Assembly: GCA_017938315.1 (NCBI GenBank) | Contig: JAGBBV010000013.1 | Coordinates: 124,001-188,000, forward strand | DNA length: 64,000 nucleotides | Origin: Lachnospiraceae bacterium | Lineage (GTDB): Bacteria; Bacillota; Clostridia; Lachnospirales; Lachnospiraceae | Direction: 5' to 3' | In this document: piece by piece, positions 43,606-52,250 of the stretch | How positions within the stretch are numbered: position 1 is the first letter of the stretch | How the letters are laid out: every line of letters starts with the position of its first letter | Notes under the pieces: generated by a model | The model's database searches: none | What the model saw: only the letters and a program-made list of their open reading frames with translations | Told to the model about the DNA's origin: nothing | Program-made: the position numbers and the translations under genes

Positions 43606-43783
43606 ATGGACGATTACAAAAATTAGCTACGATGAAAACGGAAGAGTAAGATTAGATTCAAGGCTCGTAGTTCTAACTTTGCTAGATGAACTGTTGAAAG
43701 CACAGATTATCAATGTTTCAACATACAACCGTGCAAAACAGGAAATATTGAGGGACATGAAATCCAATCCGAAACCTCCATAG
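43606..43783 (+). pseudogene. Frameshifted small SHOCT-like gene
   Basis: An ATG at 43606 has an excellent TAGGAGGA site but meets a stop after six codons. One base on, in a run of five As (43618-43622), the frame resumes as ISYDENGRVRLDSRLVV and continues through LLDELLKAQIINVSTYNRAKQEIL to TAG 43783, about 53 residues. The second part fits the short helical SHOCT pattern. A one-base insertion in the A run (or two-base loss) would explain it; a sequencing error or slippage is possible. Such short genes often sit near recombinases in Clostridia, but none is seen here. Confidence 0.55.
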
Positions 43784-43794
43784 CTCACCTGTGT

Positions 43795-43830
43795 ACTGCA
43801 GCGATACAGGCAGCTATCAGCAATAAATAA
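43795..43830 (+). pseudogene. Diverged copy of the ppdK 3' end
   Basis: The frame ACT...TAA reads TAAIQAAISNK-stop, against LAAAQAAINNK-stop at the end of ppdK (37500-37532). About 26 of 35 aligned bases agree, and most differences are in third codon positions. That is what would remain if a mobile element integrated in the 3' end of ppdK and carried its own replacement end. There is no ppdK sequence upstream of this point. Chance similarity is possible because the segment is short. Confidence 0.6.
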
Positions 43831-43861
43831 TTTTTAGTTTATAAGCGGCCTTAAGGCTTTG

Positions 43862-43893
43862 TCTCCCCTGTTATTTAGCAGGGGAGATTTTTT
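43862..43893 (+). terminator. Terminator at the far edge of the island
   Basis: TCTCCCCTG (43862-43870) pairs exactly with CAGGGGAGA (43879-43887), followed by six Ts. It lies 31 bp after the ppdK-like fragment, in the place where a ppdK terminator would be expected. Confidence 0.8.
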
Positions 43894-43904
43894 ATCACAA
43901 ACTG

Positions 43905-43931
43905 TTGTAATATGGAGAAATATGGTATAAT
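43905..43931 (+). promoter_or_regulatory. Promoter of the EAL gene
   Basis: An extended -10 TGGTATAAT ends at 43931, and TTGTAA (43905-43910) lies 15 bp before the hexamer. The start codon is 29 bp downstream. Confidence 0.6.
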
Positions 43932-43960
43932 AAGATATTACATAAACGAGGTAAAAATAT

Positions 43961-45961
43961 ATGACCAATGCAAAAGATAAAAGAATAAAAAAACTAAAGA
44001 AAAAACGTATATGGCCATCTGTATTTGGACTGCTTTTTATGTTGTTTCTTTTTACCGTTATTGTAATTGCTGTCATTGCATCAGTTGGACTTGACGTATT
44101 TGACAGAAAGATGAGTGATGGAAGCAATCAGTCTGCAATGGTTGCTAAAATATATGAAGGGTATACGGAAGAAAGTGCTTCACATATTAACGAGATGGTT
44201 ATGACGTATATCGGATTATCGCCGGAGATAGAGGCAGTAGGGCTTATAGACAGTGAGGGGAAAAAGGTGTGGTCCAGTCACAACGCATATCCCGATACTG
44301 AGCGTGTAACAACTTTTGAACTGCAGACCTTTGGAACGAACTTGCCAATGAAGATTGTCGTGGAAGAAGATCTGGAAGAAGTGTTTACCCTTGAAGACAA
44401 TGAAGTGACAGTCAATGATGACCTTATTGAAGCATTGGGACTGTTACGGGTGTTTAGGGATAACAGTATCGTTTTAGGCAGAGAAAATAGCAATTTGGTT
44501 AGCTTTAAAATATGGTTTGTTGTTCCGGTTAATCAATTAAATGTATATGTGTTAAACAATATCAGCATTAATGTTCAGGATTTGTTTATGCTTTTGGTAA
44601 GTGTGGGCATTTTTATTCTGATTATTTTAATCTTTACAATATACTATATTATTTCTTTCTTTAGCGTGATTGCGAGTATGCGTAAAACTACCAAAATCAT
44701 ATATACAGATATGGTGACGGGCGGAGATAATTGGCTCCACTTTGTAAAGAAAGGGGCATCACTTTTAAAGCGTAGTAAAAGAAATGCTAAGCGATATGCT
44801 GTGCTGCATATGAGAATGCGTAAATACAGAAGTTTTTGTACATGCTTCGGTGTGCAGGAGGGAGAAGCTTTAATTGAGAAATTATATTGTACAGCAAAAA
44901 AGAAACTGAAAAGAAATGAATTGATTGCATATCATGAAAATGCTGAATTCGGAATACTGCTTACTTATACGGACAGAGCACAATTGTCTTCGAGAATTGA
45001 AATGCTTGAGAAAGAATTGAGTACAGTTTTGCCAAATATGAAGTTATATTTCGGAATCGGAGTGTGCGAAGTAAAACCCGGTGAAAGGGATGTGGAGACG
45101 TTATATAATAATGCACTGATAGCATGTGATTTATTGGGTGAGGAAGCCGAACTGCAGATTGCGTTCTTTGACGAAGAAATGAATAAACAAAAGATGTGGG
45201 AACGCAAAGTGGAAGATGAGATGGAAAGAGCCTTAACCAACAAAGAGTTTAAGGTATATTTACAACCTAAAATCAGTGCAAAACAGGAAATTCTGGCAGG
45301 TGCAGAGGCCCTGGTCAGATGGATTCATCCGGTAGATGGCTTTATTCCACCGAACCGATTTATTCCCATATTTGAACAGAATGGTTTTATTCTTAAATTA
45401 GATGACTATATGCTTGAAGAGGTGGCAAGAATACAGGCACAGTGGATTTCTGAAGGCAGAAGGATAGTGCCTATATCCGTGAATGTCTCCCGGGCACATT
45501 TCACAAGAGAAGACTTGGCAGAACACATATGTAAGATAGTGGACAAATACAAAGTTCCCCATGACGTCATCGAATTAGAATTGACGGAAAGCGCATTCTT
45601 TGACGATAAAAAAGTGCTTCTTGGCACTGTGCAAAAACTTAGAAACTTTGGCTTCATTGTATCAATGGATGACTTCGGAGCCGGCTATTCTTCCTTAAAC
45701 TCCTTAAAAGAATTACAAATAGATGTGCTTAAGATAGATGCAGACTTCTTTAGAGGAGAAAATGTGGAAGAGAGAGGCATGTTGATTGTTTCCGAAGTAA
45801 TTGATCTGGCAAAAAAGCTGAATATGAAAATTGTGGCGGAAGGAATTGAGAGCAGGGAGCAGGTAGACTTCCTGATAGAGCAGGAGTGTGACTTGATACA
45901 GGGATATTTTTTCGCAAAACCTATGGCTATAGAGGAGTTTGTGGAGAAATACAAAAATTAA
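43961..45961 (+). CDS. Membrane EAL-domain protein with degenerate GGDEF domain
   Basis: A 666-residue predicted c-di-GMP phosphodiesterase. A basic start and membrane helix (about 20-45) are followed by an external region (to about 205), a second helix (about 208-232), a GGDEF-like domain in which the catalytic loop is replaced by HENAEF, and a C-terminal EAL domain. The EAL residues look intact: GAEALVRW with Glu449, ELTES, MDDFGAGYSS, KIDADF, AEGIES and QGYFFAKP. So it should degrade c-di-GMP, with the dead GGDEF perhaps a GTP sensor. It has its own promoter and sits at the head of a signalling cluster. Confidence 0.92.
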   Translation: MTNAKDKRIKKLKKKRIWPSVFGLLFMLFLFTVIVIAVIASVGLDVFDRKMSDGSNQSAMVAKIYEGYTEESASHINEMVMTYIGLSPEIEAVGLIDSEGKKVWSSHNAYPDTERVTTFELQTFGTNLPMKIVVEEDLEEVFTLEDNEVTVNDDLIEALGLLRVFRDNSIVLGRENSNLVSFKIWFVVPVNQLNVYVLNNISINVQDLFMLLVSVGIFILIILIFTIYYIISFFSVIASMRKTTKIIYTDMVTGGDNWLHFVKKGASLLKRSKRNAKRYAVLHMRMRKYRSFCTCFGVQEGEALIEKLYCTAKKKLKRNELIAYHENAEFGILLTYTDRAQLSSRIEMLEKELSTVLPNMKLYFGIGVCEVKPGERDVETLYNNALIACDLLGEEAELQIAFFDEEMNKQKMWERKVEDEMERALTNKEFKVYLQPKISAKQEILAGAEALVRWIHPVDGFIPPNRFIPIFEQNGFILKLDDYMLEEVARIQAQWISEGRRIVPISVNVSRAHFTREDLAEHICKIVDKYKVPHDVIELELTESAFFDDKKVLLGTVQKLRNFGFIVSMDDFGAGYSSLNSLKELQIDVLKIDADFFRGENVEERGMLIVSEVIDLAKKLNMKIVAEGIESREQVDFLIEQECDLIQGYFFAKPMAIEEFVEKYKN

Positions 45962-46055
45962 GTTATACATAGAAGATGTGTCGGAGAAAATGTTGGAAAA
46001 CACCCTATTTTTTGGTAAAATAATATTAATATAAAAAACAAAAGAGGACATTTAA

Positions 46056-46568
46056 ATGAAATACTTAATTGTGGTAGATATGCAGAATGATTTTATTGAC
46101 GGAGCATTGGGAAGCAAGGAGGCCTTGGCAATTGTTCCATATGTAAAAGAACTCATTGTTTCATTTGAAGGCAAGGTTCTTTTTACAAGAGACACACATT
46201 TTGAAAATTATATGGAGACCCAGGAAGGACGTAATCTTCCCGTGAAGCATTGCATAAAGGGTACGGATGGATGGAAAATCCGTGAGGAACTTGATACGCT
46301 TAGAAAGACAGAAGCAATTGATAAGACCACCTTTGGATCCAAGGAATTAGTATATTTGTTACAGGAGGAAAGGGAAATCGAAAGCATCATGTTTGTTGGA
46401 CTTTGTACAGATATTTGTGTGATTTCCAATGTTATGTTAGTAAAGGCTTTTTACCCGGAAATTCCGCTGACTGTAGATGCCAAGGGATGTGCAGGTGTGA
46501 CACCTGAAAGTCACAAAACGGCATTAGATGCCATGAAGGCAATACAGGTGAATGTTATAAATGAGTAA
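46056..46568 (+). CDS. Isochorismatase-like cysteine hydrolase (nicotinamidase type)
   Basis: A 170-residue hydrolase with the triad Asp8 (VDMQNDF), Lys90 (IDKTTF) and Cys121 (GLCTDICVIS). The DTH near residues 46-48 and the GTDGW stretch match nicotinamidases, which turn nicotinamide into nicotinate for NAD salvage. The related pyrazinamidase or biuret types cannot be excluded. AAAGAGGA precedes ATG 46056. The position between signalling genes does not indicate a shared pathway. Confidence 0.87.
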   Translation: MKYLIVVDMQNDFIDGALGSKEALAIVPYVKELIVSFEGKVLFTRDTHFENYMETQEGRNLPVKHCIKGTDGWKIREELDTLRKTEAIDKTTFGSKELVYLLQEEREIESIMFVGLCTDICVISNVMLVKAFYPEIPLTVDAKGCAGVTPESHKTALDAMKAIQVNVINE

Positions 46569-46598
46569 AAGAAGTAAACAATTGGAGTGAAGAAGGCT

Positions 46599-47582
46599 AT
46601 GAAGCATATTTTAGTTGTTGATGATAATAAAACAAATCTTGCAGTGGCAAAAAGTGAGTTGTCGAAAAACTATCAGGTGACGCCGGTAATTTCAGGGCAT
46701 CAGGCACTGCAGTTTCTGGAAAAAAGAAAAACAGATTTGATATTACTGGATATTAACATGCCGGAAATGGACGGAAGAGAAACAATGCGATGCATCCGTG
46801 AAAGGAAGGAATGGGCAAGTATCCCAATTATTTTCCTTACAGCAGACTCCTCTCCTGAGACAGAGGCACAGTGTTTATCAGACGGTGCTGATGACTTTAT
46901 TGCAAAACCCTTTGTGCCCCAAGTTATGCAGAGCAGGGTAGGACGTATATTGGAACTGGCAGAACTGAGAAGTAATCTGGAAATGAAATTGGCTGAGAAA
47001 ACAAAGCAGGTTGAACAGATAACTTTAAATGCCATTATGGCAATTGCAAATACGATTGAAGCAAAAGACAGATATACCAGAGGCCATTCTAACCGTGTTG
47101 CGCGTTACTGTGTAGAGATAGCTACTCGTCTTGGTATGAGCGAAGAAGAAATAAAGGCATTGAATTTCATGGCCTTGCTCCATGATATTGGGAAAATAGG
47201 CGTGCCGGATGAAATTCTTAATAAACCGATGCCGTTAGATGATGATGATTTTGAAATTGTTAAAATGCATCCTGCTATAGGTAGTGAAATCCTAAAAGAT
47301 TTAACTTCAATGCCCAATATGCATATAGGTGCACTGTGTCATCATGAGCGGTATGACGGAAAGGGATATCCTTCCGGATTGAAAGGAGAAGAAATACCCA
47401 TAGAGGCACGTATGATAGCAATTGCAGATTCCTATGATGCCATGTCATCTAATCGTGCATACAGAGAGGCACTTCCGCGGGAGCAAGTATTGGATGAACT
47501 GAGAAAAGGGCGGGGCACACAATTCGACCCGTCAGTACTGGATGTGTTCTTAGACATGCTGGACAAGAATTTTTTTGATTAA
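46599..47582 (+). CDS. Response regulator with HD-GYP output domain
   Basis: A 327-residue protein: a receiver domain (1 to about 120; VVDDNKTN, phospho-acceptor Asp51 in LILLDINMPEMDG, Lys103 in IAKPF), then an HD-GYP domain (about 145-325) with His163, His195-Asp196 (LLHDIGKIG), His248-His249 and GYP at 256-258. It should hydrolyse c-di-GMP or a similar dinucleotide when phosphorylated. ATG 46599 is preferred to GTG 46587; the ribosome site is moderate for both. It lies 16 bp before a hybrid kinase, its likely partner. Confidence 0.92.
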   Translation: MKHILVVDDNKTNLAVAKSELSKNYQVTPVISGHQALQFLEKRKTDLILLDINMPEMDGRETMRCIRERKEWASIPIIFLTADSSPETEAQCLSDGADDFIAKPFVPQVMQSRVGRILELAELRSNLEMKLAEKTKQVEQITLNAIMAIANTIEAKDRYTRGHSNRVARYCVEIATRLGMSEEEIKALNFMALLHDIGKIGVPDEILNKPMPLDDDDFEIVKMHPAIGSEILKDLTSMPNMHIGALCHHERYDGKGYPSGLKGEEIPIEARMIAIADSYDAMSSNRAYREALPREQVLDELRKGRGTQFDPSVLDVFLDMLDKNFFD

Positions 47583-47598
47583 CGGTGGAGGGCAGAGA

Positions 47599-50376
47599 GT
47601 GAAAAGAAAGATTTTACATATGTTTGGGAAAAAAGCAACCGAGCAGGACTTCGGAACACTGGCATTTTGTTGTTTGCTTATTACAGTTTTTTCAGCATTT
47701 ATGTGCGTGCTGAATATACTGACATTCAATAAAACGCTGGCTCTTATCACAGGCGGAAATGCGATATGGTGTTTTATTAATATTATTTTCTTTTGCGTTT
47801 ATAAAAGACGCAAACAGATTATTGCCGCAATGATGCTGGGCGGATACATTATGATGCTGCATTTCATGATAACAGGCGGTGTAAACGGATTCAGCCTTCT
47901 TTGGGTATTAGTGGTTCCCCAAGCCATCCAGTTTTGCTTTAATTCAAGCCAAGGTGTATACTTCAGTGTTTTCATGGGGGTAACAGTAGTGCTGTATATG
48001 TGGACACCATTACATGAAATTGGATATCCATATACGGAGACCTATTTGTCAAGATTCCCCATTGTTTATTTTTTTGTGACTTTTATCAGCAGTGCCATGC
48101 AGCACAGAATTGAGAATTACCACGAACGGCAGGAAACTTTGATTCATAATTTGCAGCATGCGAATAGTACAAAAAGCGATTTCCTGGCTAATATGTCCCA
48201 CGAAATCAGAACTCCCATGAATGCAATTGTAGGAATGTGCGAGCTCATTTTGCGAGATGACATAAATGAGAATGTAAGGGAAAATTGCTTTGCCATACAA
48301 AACTCAAGCCGTTCCCTATTGGCAATTATTAACGATATATTAAACTTTTCTAAGATAGAAGCCGGAATGATAGAACTGATAGAGGATAACTTTAACATTG
48401 CTTCTACAATTAATGATGTCATCAATATGGCGATGACCAGAAAAGGTGAAAAAAATATTGAAATTATTGTAAAAGTAGATCCCACAATTCCCAAGGGGCT
48501 TGTTGGTGACGAACTTAGAATCCGCCAGGTGATGATCAATTTAGTGACCAATGCGGTAAAATTTACCAACAAGGGCTGTGTTGTGATTAATATTACACAA
48601 AACCGTCATGACTATGGAATTAATTTAAATGTTTCCATAAAGGATACGGGGATTGGCATTTCAGAGGAAAACCTGGAAAAACTGTTCACCAGCTTCCAGC
48701 AGGTTGATACAAGGAAGAACCGCACAGTGGAAGGAACAGGTCTTGGACTTGCCATTTCTAAGAGATTAATAGCCAAAATGGGTGGATTTATCAATGTGTC
48801 CAGTACATATGGAGAGGGGTCAGAGTTTAGATTTGTAGTGCCCCTTAGAATATCAGACCCGGAACCATTTATACAGGTGAAAGATGCAGAAAAGGCAAAT
48901 GTAGCAGTTTATTTGGATGAAGCAAAATATAACCATCCAAAAACTGTTAAGGAATATCAGCGATTGGTACAACACTTGGGCGCGGAACTGCATGTGCAAT
49001 TTACAAGATTCCATTCTGCGGATGAGATGAAAGAAGAAATAGAAAGCGGAGAGTTTACTCATTGCTTTACGGCAACGGAAGAGTATTCAAGGACCCCGGA
49101 AGTGTTTAATGAAATTGCGAAAAAGTGCCAGATGATAGTTGTTCAGGACAGATTTGATGTGCTGGATTTACCGGATGACATTAAGCACGTATTTAAACCC
49201 TTTTATGCTCTTACCTTTGCGGCTATCATGAATAATGAACGGTATGCCTTGGGCGTGAGCGGACAAGACAGGTTTGATACCAGATTTATTGCACCGGATG
49301 CCAAGGTGCTTATTGTAGATGACAATGCAATTAATTTAAAGGTTGCAGCCGGACTGATGAAGCCCTACAACATGAAAATTATTACGGTTGCAAGTGGACA
49401 GGAATCCATAGAAGCATTGCAGTCAAAGGACTATGATATCGTGTTTATGGATCATATGATGCCGGATATGGATGGCGTGGAAGCAACGGAAATCATCAGG
49501 AGTATGCAGGATGAATATTATAAGAATGTGCCTATTATTGCCCTTACCGCAAATGCTGTAAGCGGTGCAAGAGAAATGTTCTTAGACAAAGGATTTAATG
49601 ATTTTCTTGCAAAGCCTATTGAAACAGCTGTCCTTGACAGAATGCTTAGGGCATGGTTGCCTAAAGAACTTCAGGTGACAACATCCATGATAATACCTGC
49701 AGAGGAAGAGAAAACGGTTAATGGAGAAGAAACGTTAGAAAAAGCCTTTGCCGGAGGCCCGGTTAATTATGAAAAAGGATTACTTTTTTCAGGGGGCGAC
49801 AAAGAAAATTATTGTGATATCCTAAAGGTATATGTGCACAGTAGCAAGAAATACAAAGAATCCCTTATGGCGCACTATGAAACTCAGGATTGGGGCAATT
49901 ACATCATAGAAATCCATGCATTAAAGAGCTCTTCCTTAAGTATTGGAGCCTTGGAACTTTCAGAGCAGTCCAAGAATTTGGAATTGGCTGGAAAAGACGG
50001 ACGCTATGAAGATGTGTCTAAACGCCATCCTGCGGCGATGAAAATGTATGATGAAGTGGTTGAAAATATTAAGTTATATTTGCAAGAAGCCGGATATTAT
50101 AAAAATGAAAACAAAGAATCGGCGGAACAAGATATAGAAGAATTATCAGTAGAGAAGTTTACAGAGTATGTTGATAAGATAAAGGCATGTTGTGAAAACT
50201 TTGAAGGTGATGAAGTTACAGAACTGGCAGAAGAATTGTGCAGATGCAAAGTGAACGGAATTTTGCTTGCGGATTATTTTGAAGATGTCAAGCAGTATGC
50301 GGAAGACTATGAGTATGAGCAGGCACTTTGTGCAATTGAAAAGGCACAGGCGTGCATTAAGGGAGAAGTATCATGA
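47599..50376 (+). CDS. Membrane hybrid histidine kinase with REC and HPt domains
   Basis: A 925-residue kinase. About six N-terminal membrane helices (to about 165) are followed by a short linker, HisKA with His201 (MSHEIRTPMN), a HATPase with GLGLAISKRL, a receiver-like stretch that lacks the Asp, a true receiver with Asp618 (VFMDHMMPDMDG) and an HPt domain with His773 (IHALKSSSLSIGA). A final acidic helical tail of about 90 residues is unassigned. GTG 47599 follows GGAGGG; the TTG at 47575 is inside the preceding gene. Phosphate can pass His-Asp-His-Asp to the neighbouring REC-HD-GYP protein. Confidence 0.92.
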   Translation: MKRKILHMFGKKATEQDFGTLAFCCLLITVFSAFMCVLNILTFNKTLALITGGNAIWCFINIIFFCVYKRRKQIIAAMMLGGYIMMLHFMITGGVNGFSLLWVLVVPQAIQFCFNSSQGVYFSVFMGVTVVLYMWTPLHEIGYPYTETYLSRFPIVYFFVTFISSAMQHRIENYHERQETLIHNLQHANSTKSDFLANMSHEIRTPMNAIVGMCELILRDDINENVRENCFAIQNSSRSLLAIINDILNFSKIEAGMIELIEDNFNIASTINDVINMAMTRKGEKNIEIIVKVDPTIPKGLVGDELRIRQVMINLVTNAVKFTNKGCVVINITQNRHDYGINLNVSIKDTGIGISEENLEKLFTSFQQVDTRKNRTVEGTGLGLAISKRLIAKMGGFINVSSTYGEGSEFRFVVPLRISDPEPFIQVKDAEKANVAVYLDEAKYNHPKTVKEYQRLVQHLGAELHVQFTRFHSADEMKEEIESGEFTHCFTATEEYSRTPEVFNEIAKKCQMIVVQDRFDVLDLPDDIKHVFKPFYALTFAAIMNNERYALGVSGQDRFDTRFIAPDAKVLIVDDNAINLKVAAGLMKPYNMKIITVASGQESIEALQSKDYDIVFMDHMMPDMDGVEATEIIRSMQDEYYKNVPIIALTANAVSGAREMFLDKGFNDFLAKPIETAVLDRMLRAWLPKELQVTTSMIIPAEEEKTVNGEETLEKAFAGGPVNYEKGLLFSGGDKENYCDILKVYVHSSKKYKESLMAHYETQDWGNYIIEIHALKSSSLSIGALELSEQSKNLELAGKDGRYEDVSKRHPAAMKMYDEVVENIKLYLQEAGYYKNENKESAEQDIEELSVEKFTEYVDKIKACCENFEGDEVTELAEELCRCKVNGILLADYFEDVKQYAEDYEYEQALCAIEKAQACIKGEVS

Positions 50377-51224
50377 AAAAGAAATTAGGAATAACATCTG
50401 ACTGTACCTGCGATATGTCAGAGGAACTGCTGGAACAATATGATGTGGAAGTAATCTACTTTTATATTAATACCGATCATGGTAGTTTTAAAGACATGCA
50501 GGAAATTACAGCATCAAATGTAGTAGAGTATTTTGCAAATGGTGGGAAGCAGATTAGTACTGTGGCACCGGCAGTCTATGAATATGCAGATTTTTTTGAA
50601 AAGATGCTTCATAAGTATGAACAGATTATTCATATTACAATTTGTGCAACACTCAGTAAATCTTACGAGAACGCGCTTGCTGCATCCCAGAGATTTGACG
50701 GACGGGTAAAGGTGTTTAACACCAATCATTTATCTACGGGAATAGCCCATTTTGTCATCCGGGCTACGGAGATGGTACGAGAGGGAAAAACGTCTGATGA
50801 CATATTAGCTAATTTAGAGAATATGATAAATAAAGTGTCTACCAGTTTCATTGCAGAAAACGCAGACTACCTGTACAGAACAGGAAGGGTAAATAAATTT
50901 GTGAGATTTGCGTGCTCCACCTTTAATATTCATCCGGTATTATTTGTAAAGAACGGAAAAATAAAATTGAAAACGGTACAAATCGGAGATTATGATAAGT
51001 CAGTGCTACGGTATGTACGGAAGGAACTTTCCAGACCAGGAAAAATAGACAGAAAACGGGTATTTATTACTTACTGTACTTGCCCTATCAGAGTGTTAAA
51101 TAAAATCAAAAAGCAGGTAAGAGAAATTTGTCCCTTTGATGAAGTGCTGGAGGCCACAGCTTCGGCAACGATTACCAGTAACTGCGGGGCGAATACGGTA
51201 GGTGTATTGTTTGTAAGAAAATAA
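50373..51224 (+). CDS. DegV-family fatty-acid-binding protein
   Basis: A 283-residue DegV/FakB-like protein. GITSDCTCDMSEELL at the start, the ISTVAPAVYEY region and the C-terminal ATASATITSNCGANTVGVLF all fit the family, which binds fatty acids and, in FakAB, presents them for phosphorylation. No fakA is close. It overlaps the kinase gene by 4 bp (ATGA), so it is translationally coupled; the reason for this link is unclear. Confidence 0.9.
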   Translation: MKKKLGITSDCTCDMSEELLEQYDVEVIYFYINTDHGSFKDMQEITASNVVEYFANGGKQISTVAPAVYEYADFFEKMLHKYEQIIHITICATLSKSYENALAASQRFDGRVKVFNTNHLSTGIAHFVIRATEMVREGKTSDDILANLENMINKVSTSFIAENADYLYRTGRVNKFVRFACSTFNIHPVLFVKNGKIKLKTVQIGDYDKSVLRYVRKELSRPGKIDRKRVFITYCTCPIRVLNKIKKQVREICPFDEVLEATASATITSNCGANTVGVLFVRK

Positions 51225-51267
51225 GGAATCATAGGTGCTATGTTGCCTGAGAAGGTTGGAGGAAAAA

Positions 51268-52185
51268 ATGAAATACTTAATTATTGGAGCAGGCGGGACT
51301 GGCGGATGCATGGGTGCTTATATGACACAAGCCGGAAAGGATGTAACGTTGATTGCCAGAGGGGCACATCTTAAAGCGATGCAGGAAAAGGGACTTTCTA
51401 TGGAGACATCCCACAAAGGGAATTATATAGTAAATCCCATAAAAGCAACAGATATGGAGCATTACGTGGAAAAACCGGATGTTATTTTTGTTTGTGTAAA
51501 GGGGTATTCCTTGGAAGATACCATTTCCTTTATCCGTAAAGTAGCCAAGCCTGAAACGGTTGTAATTCCGGTTTTGAATATTTACGGAACCGGTGGAAAG
51601 ATGCAAAAAGAACTGCCGGAACTTTTGGTGACGGACGGATGCATTTATATAGTAGGTTTGATTAAAGAACCGGGATGCATTGTGCAGAGCGGAAATTTAT
51701 TCAGAGTCGTTTTCGGTGTGCGTGAAGCATCAGAATATCGCAAGGTACTTCAAGATATCAAGAAGGATTTGGAAGAGAGCGGAATAGAATGTGTACTTTC
51801 CGATAATATCCGTAAAGATGCCATGAGAAAGTTTTCTTATATTTCACCGGCTGCAGCATGCGGACAATATTACAAGGCCGGTTCAGATGACATTCAAAAA
51901 CCGGGAGAGATACGTGATACGTTTATTGCATTAATTGATGAAATTATGCTTCTCTCGAAGAAGATGGGAATTGTATTTGAGGAAGATATGGTAAAAACCA
52001 ACTTGGCTATTATGGATAGTCTTGCACCCAAAGTTAAGACCTCAATGCAGCGGGATGTAGAAGCAGGAAAAGTTTCAGAAATCGACGGACTTGTTTACTC
52101 TGTGGCGCGCATGGGAAAAGAATACGGAGTGGAGTTACCGGTATATCAAAAGATAACGGATGAATTGTCCAAACTCTATTCGTAA
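51268..52185 (+). CDS. Ketopantoate reductase-family oxidoreductase (PanE-like)
   Basis: A 305-residue NAD(P)-dependent enzyme with the Rossmann motif IIGAGGTGGCMG near the N-terminus, FVCVKGYS, a central VIPVLNIYG and a helical C-terminal domain with RKFSYISPAAACG. It belongs to the ApbA/PanE family; several members act on substrates other than ketopantoate, and no pantothenate genes are near. ATG 51268 follows TTGGAGGA. Confidence 0.85.
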   Translation: MKYLIIGAGGTGGCMGAYMTQAGKDVTLIARGAHLKAMQEKGLSMETSHKGNYIVNPIKATDMEHYVEKPDVIFVCVKGYSLEDTISFIRKVAKPETVVIPVLNIYGTGGKMQKELPELLVTDGCIYIVGLIKEPGCIVQSGNLFRVVFGVREASEYRKVLQDIKKDLEESGIECVLSDNIRKDAMRKFSYISPAAACGQYYKAGSDDIQKPGEIRDTFIALIDEIMLLSKKMGIVFEEDMVKTNLAIMDSLAPKVKTSMQRDVEAGKVSEIDGLVYSVARMGKEYGVELPVYQKITDELSKLYS

Positions 52186-52250
52186 TTGCTATTTTCAGAA
52201 GTTCTTGCTATACTGTTAAAGAATATTAACAAAGATTGAGAGAAAGAGAA

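Noticed and set aside
37533-43960. Integrase, transposase or resolvase gene for the island
   Set aside because: No recombinase motif was found in any frame of reasonable length; only the short SHOCT-like frame hints at one nearby.
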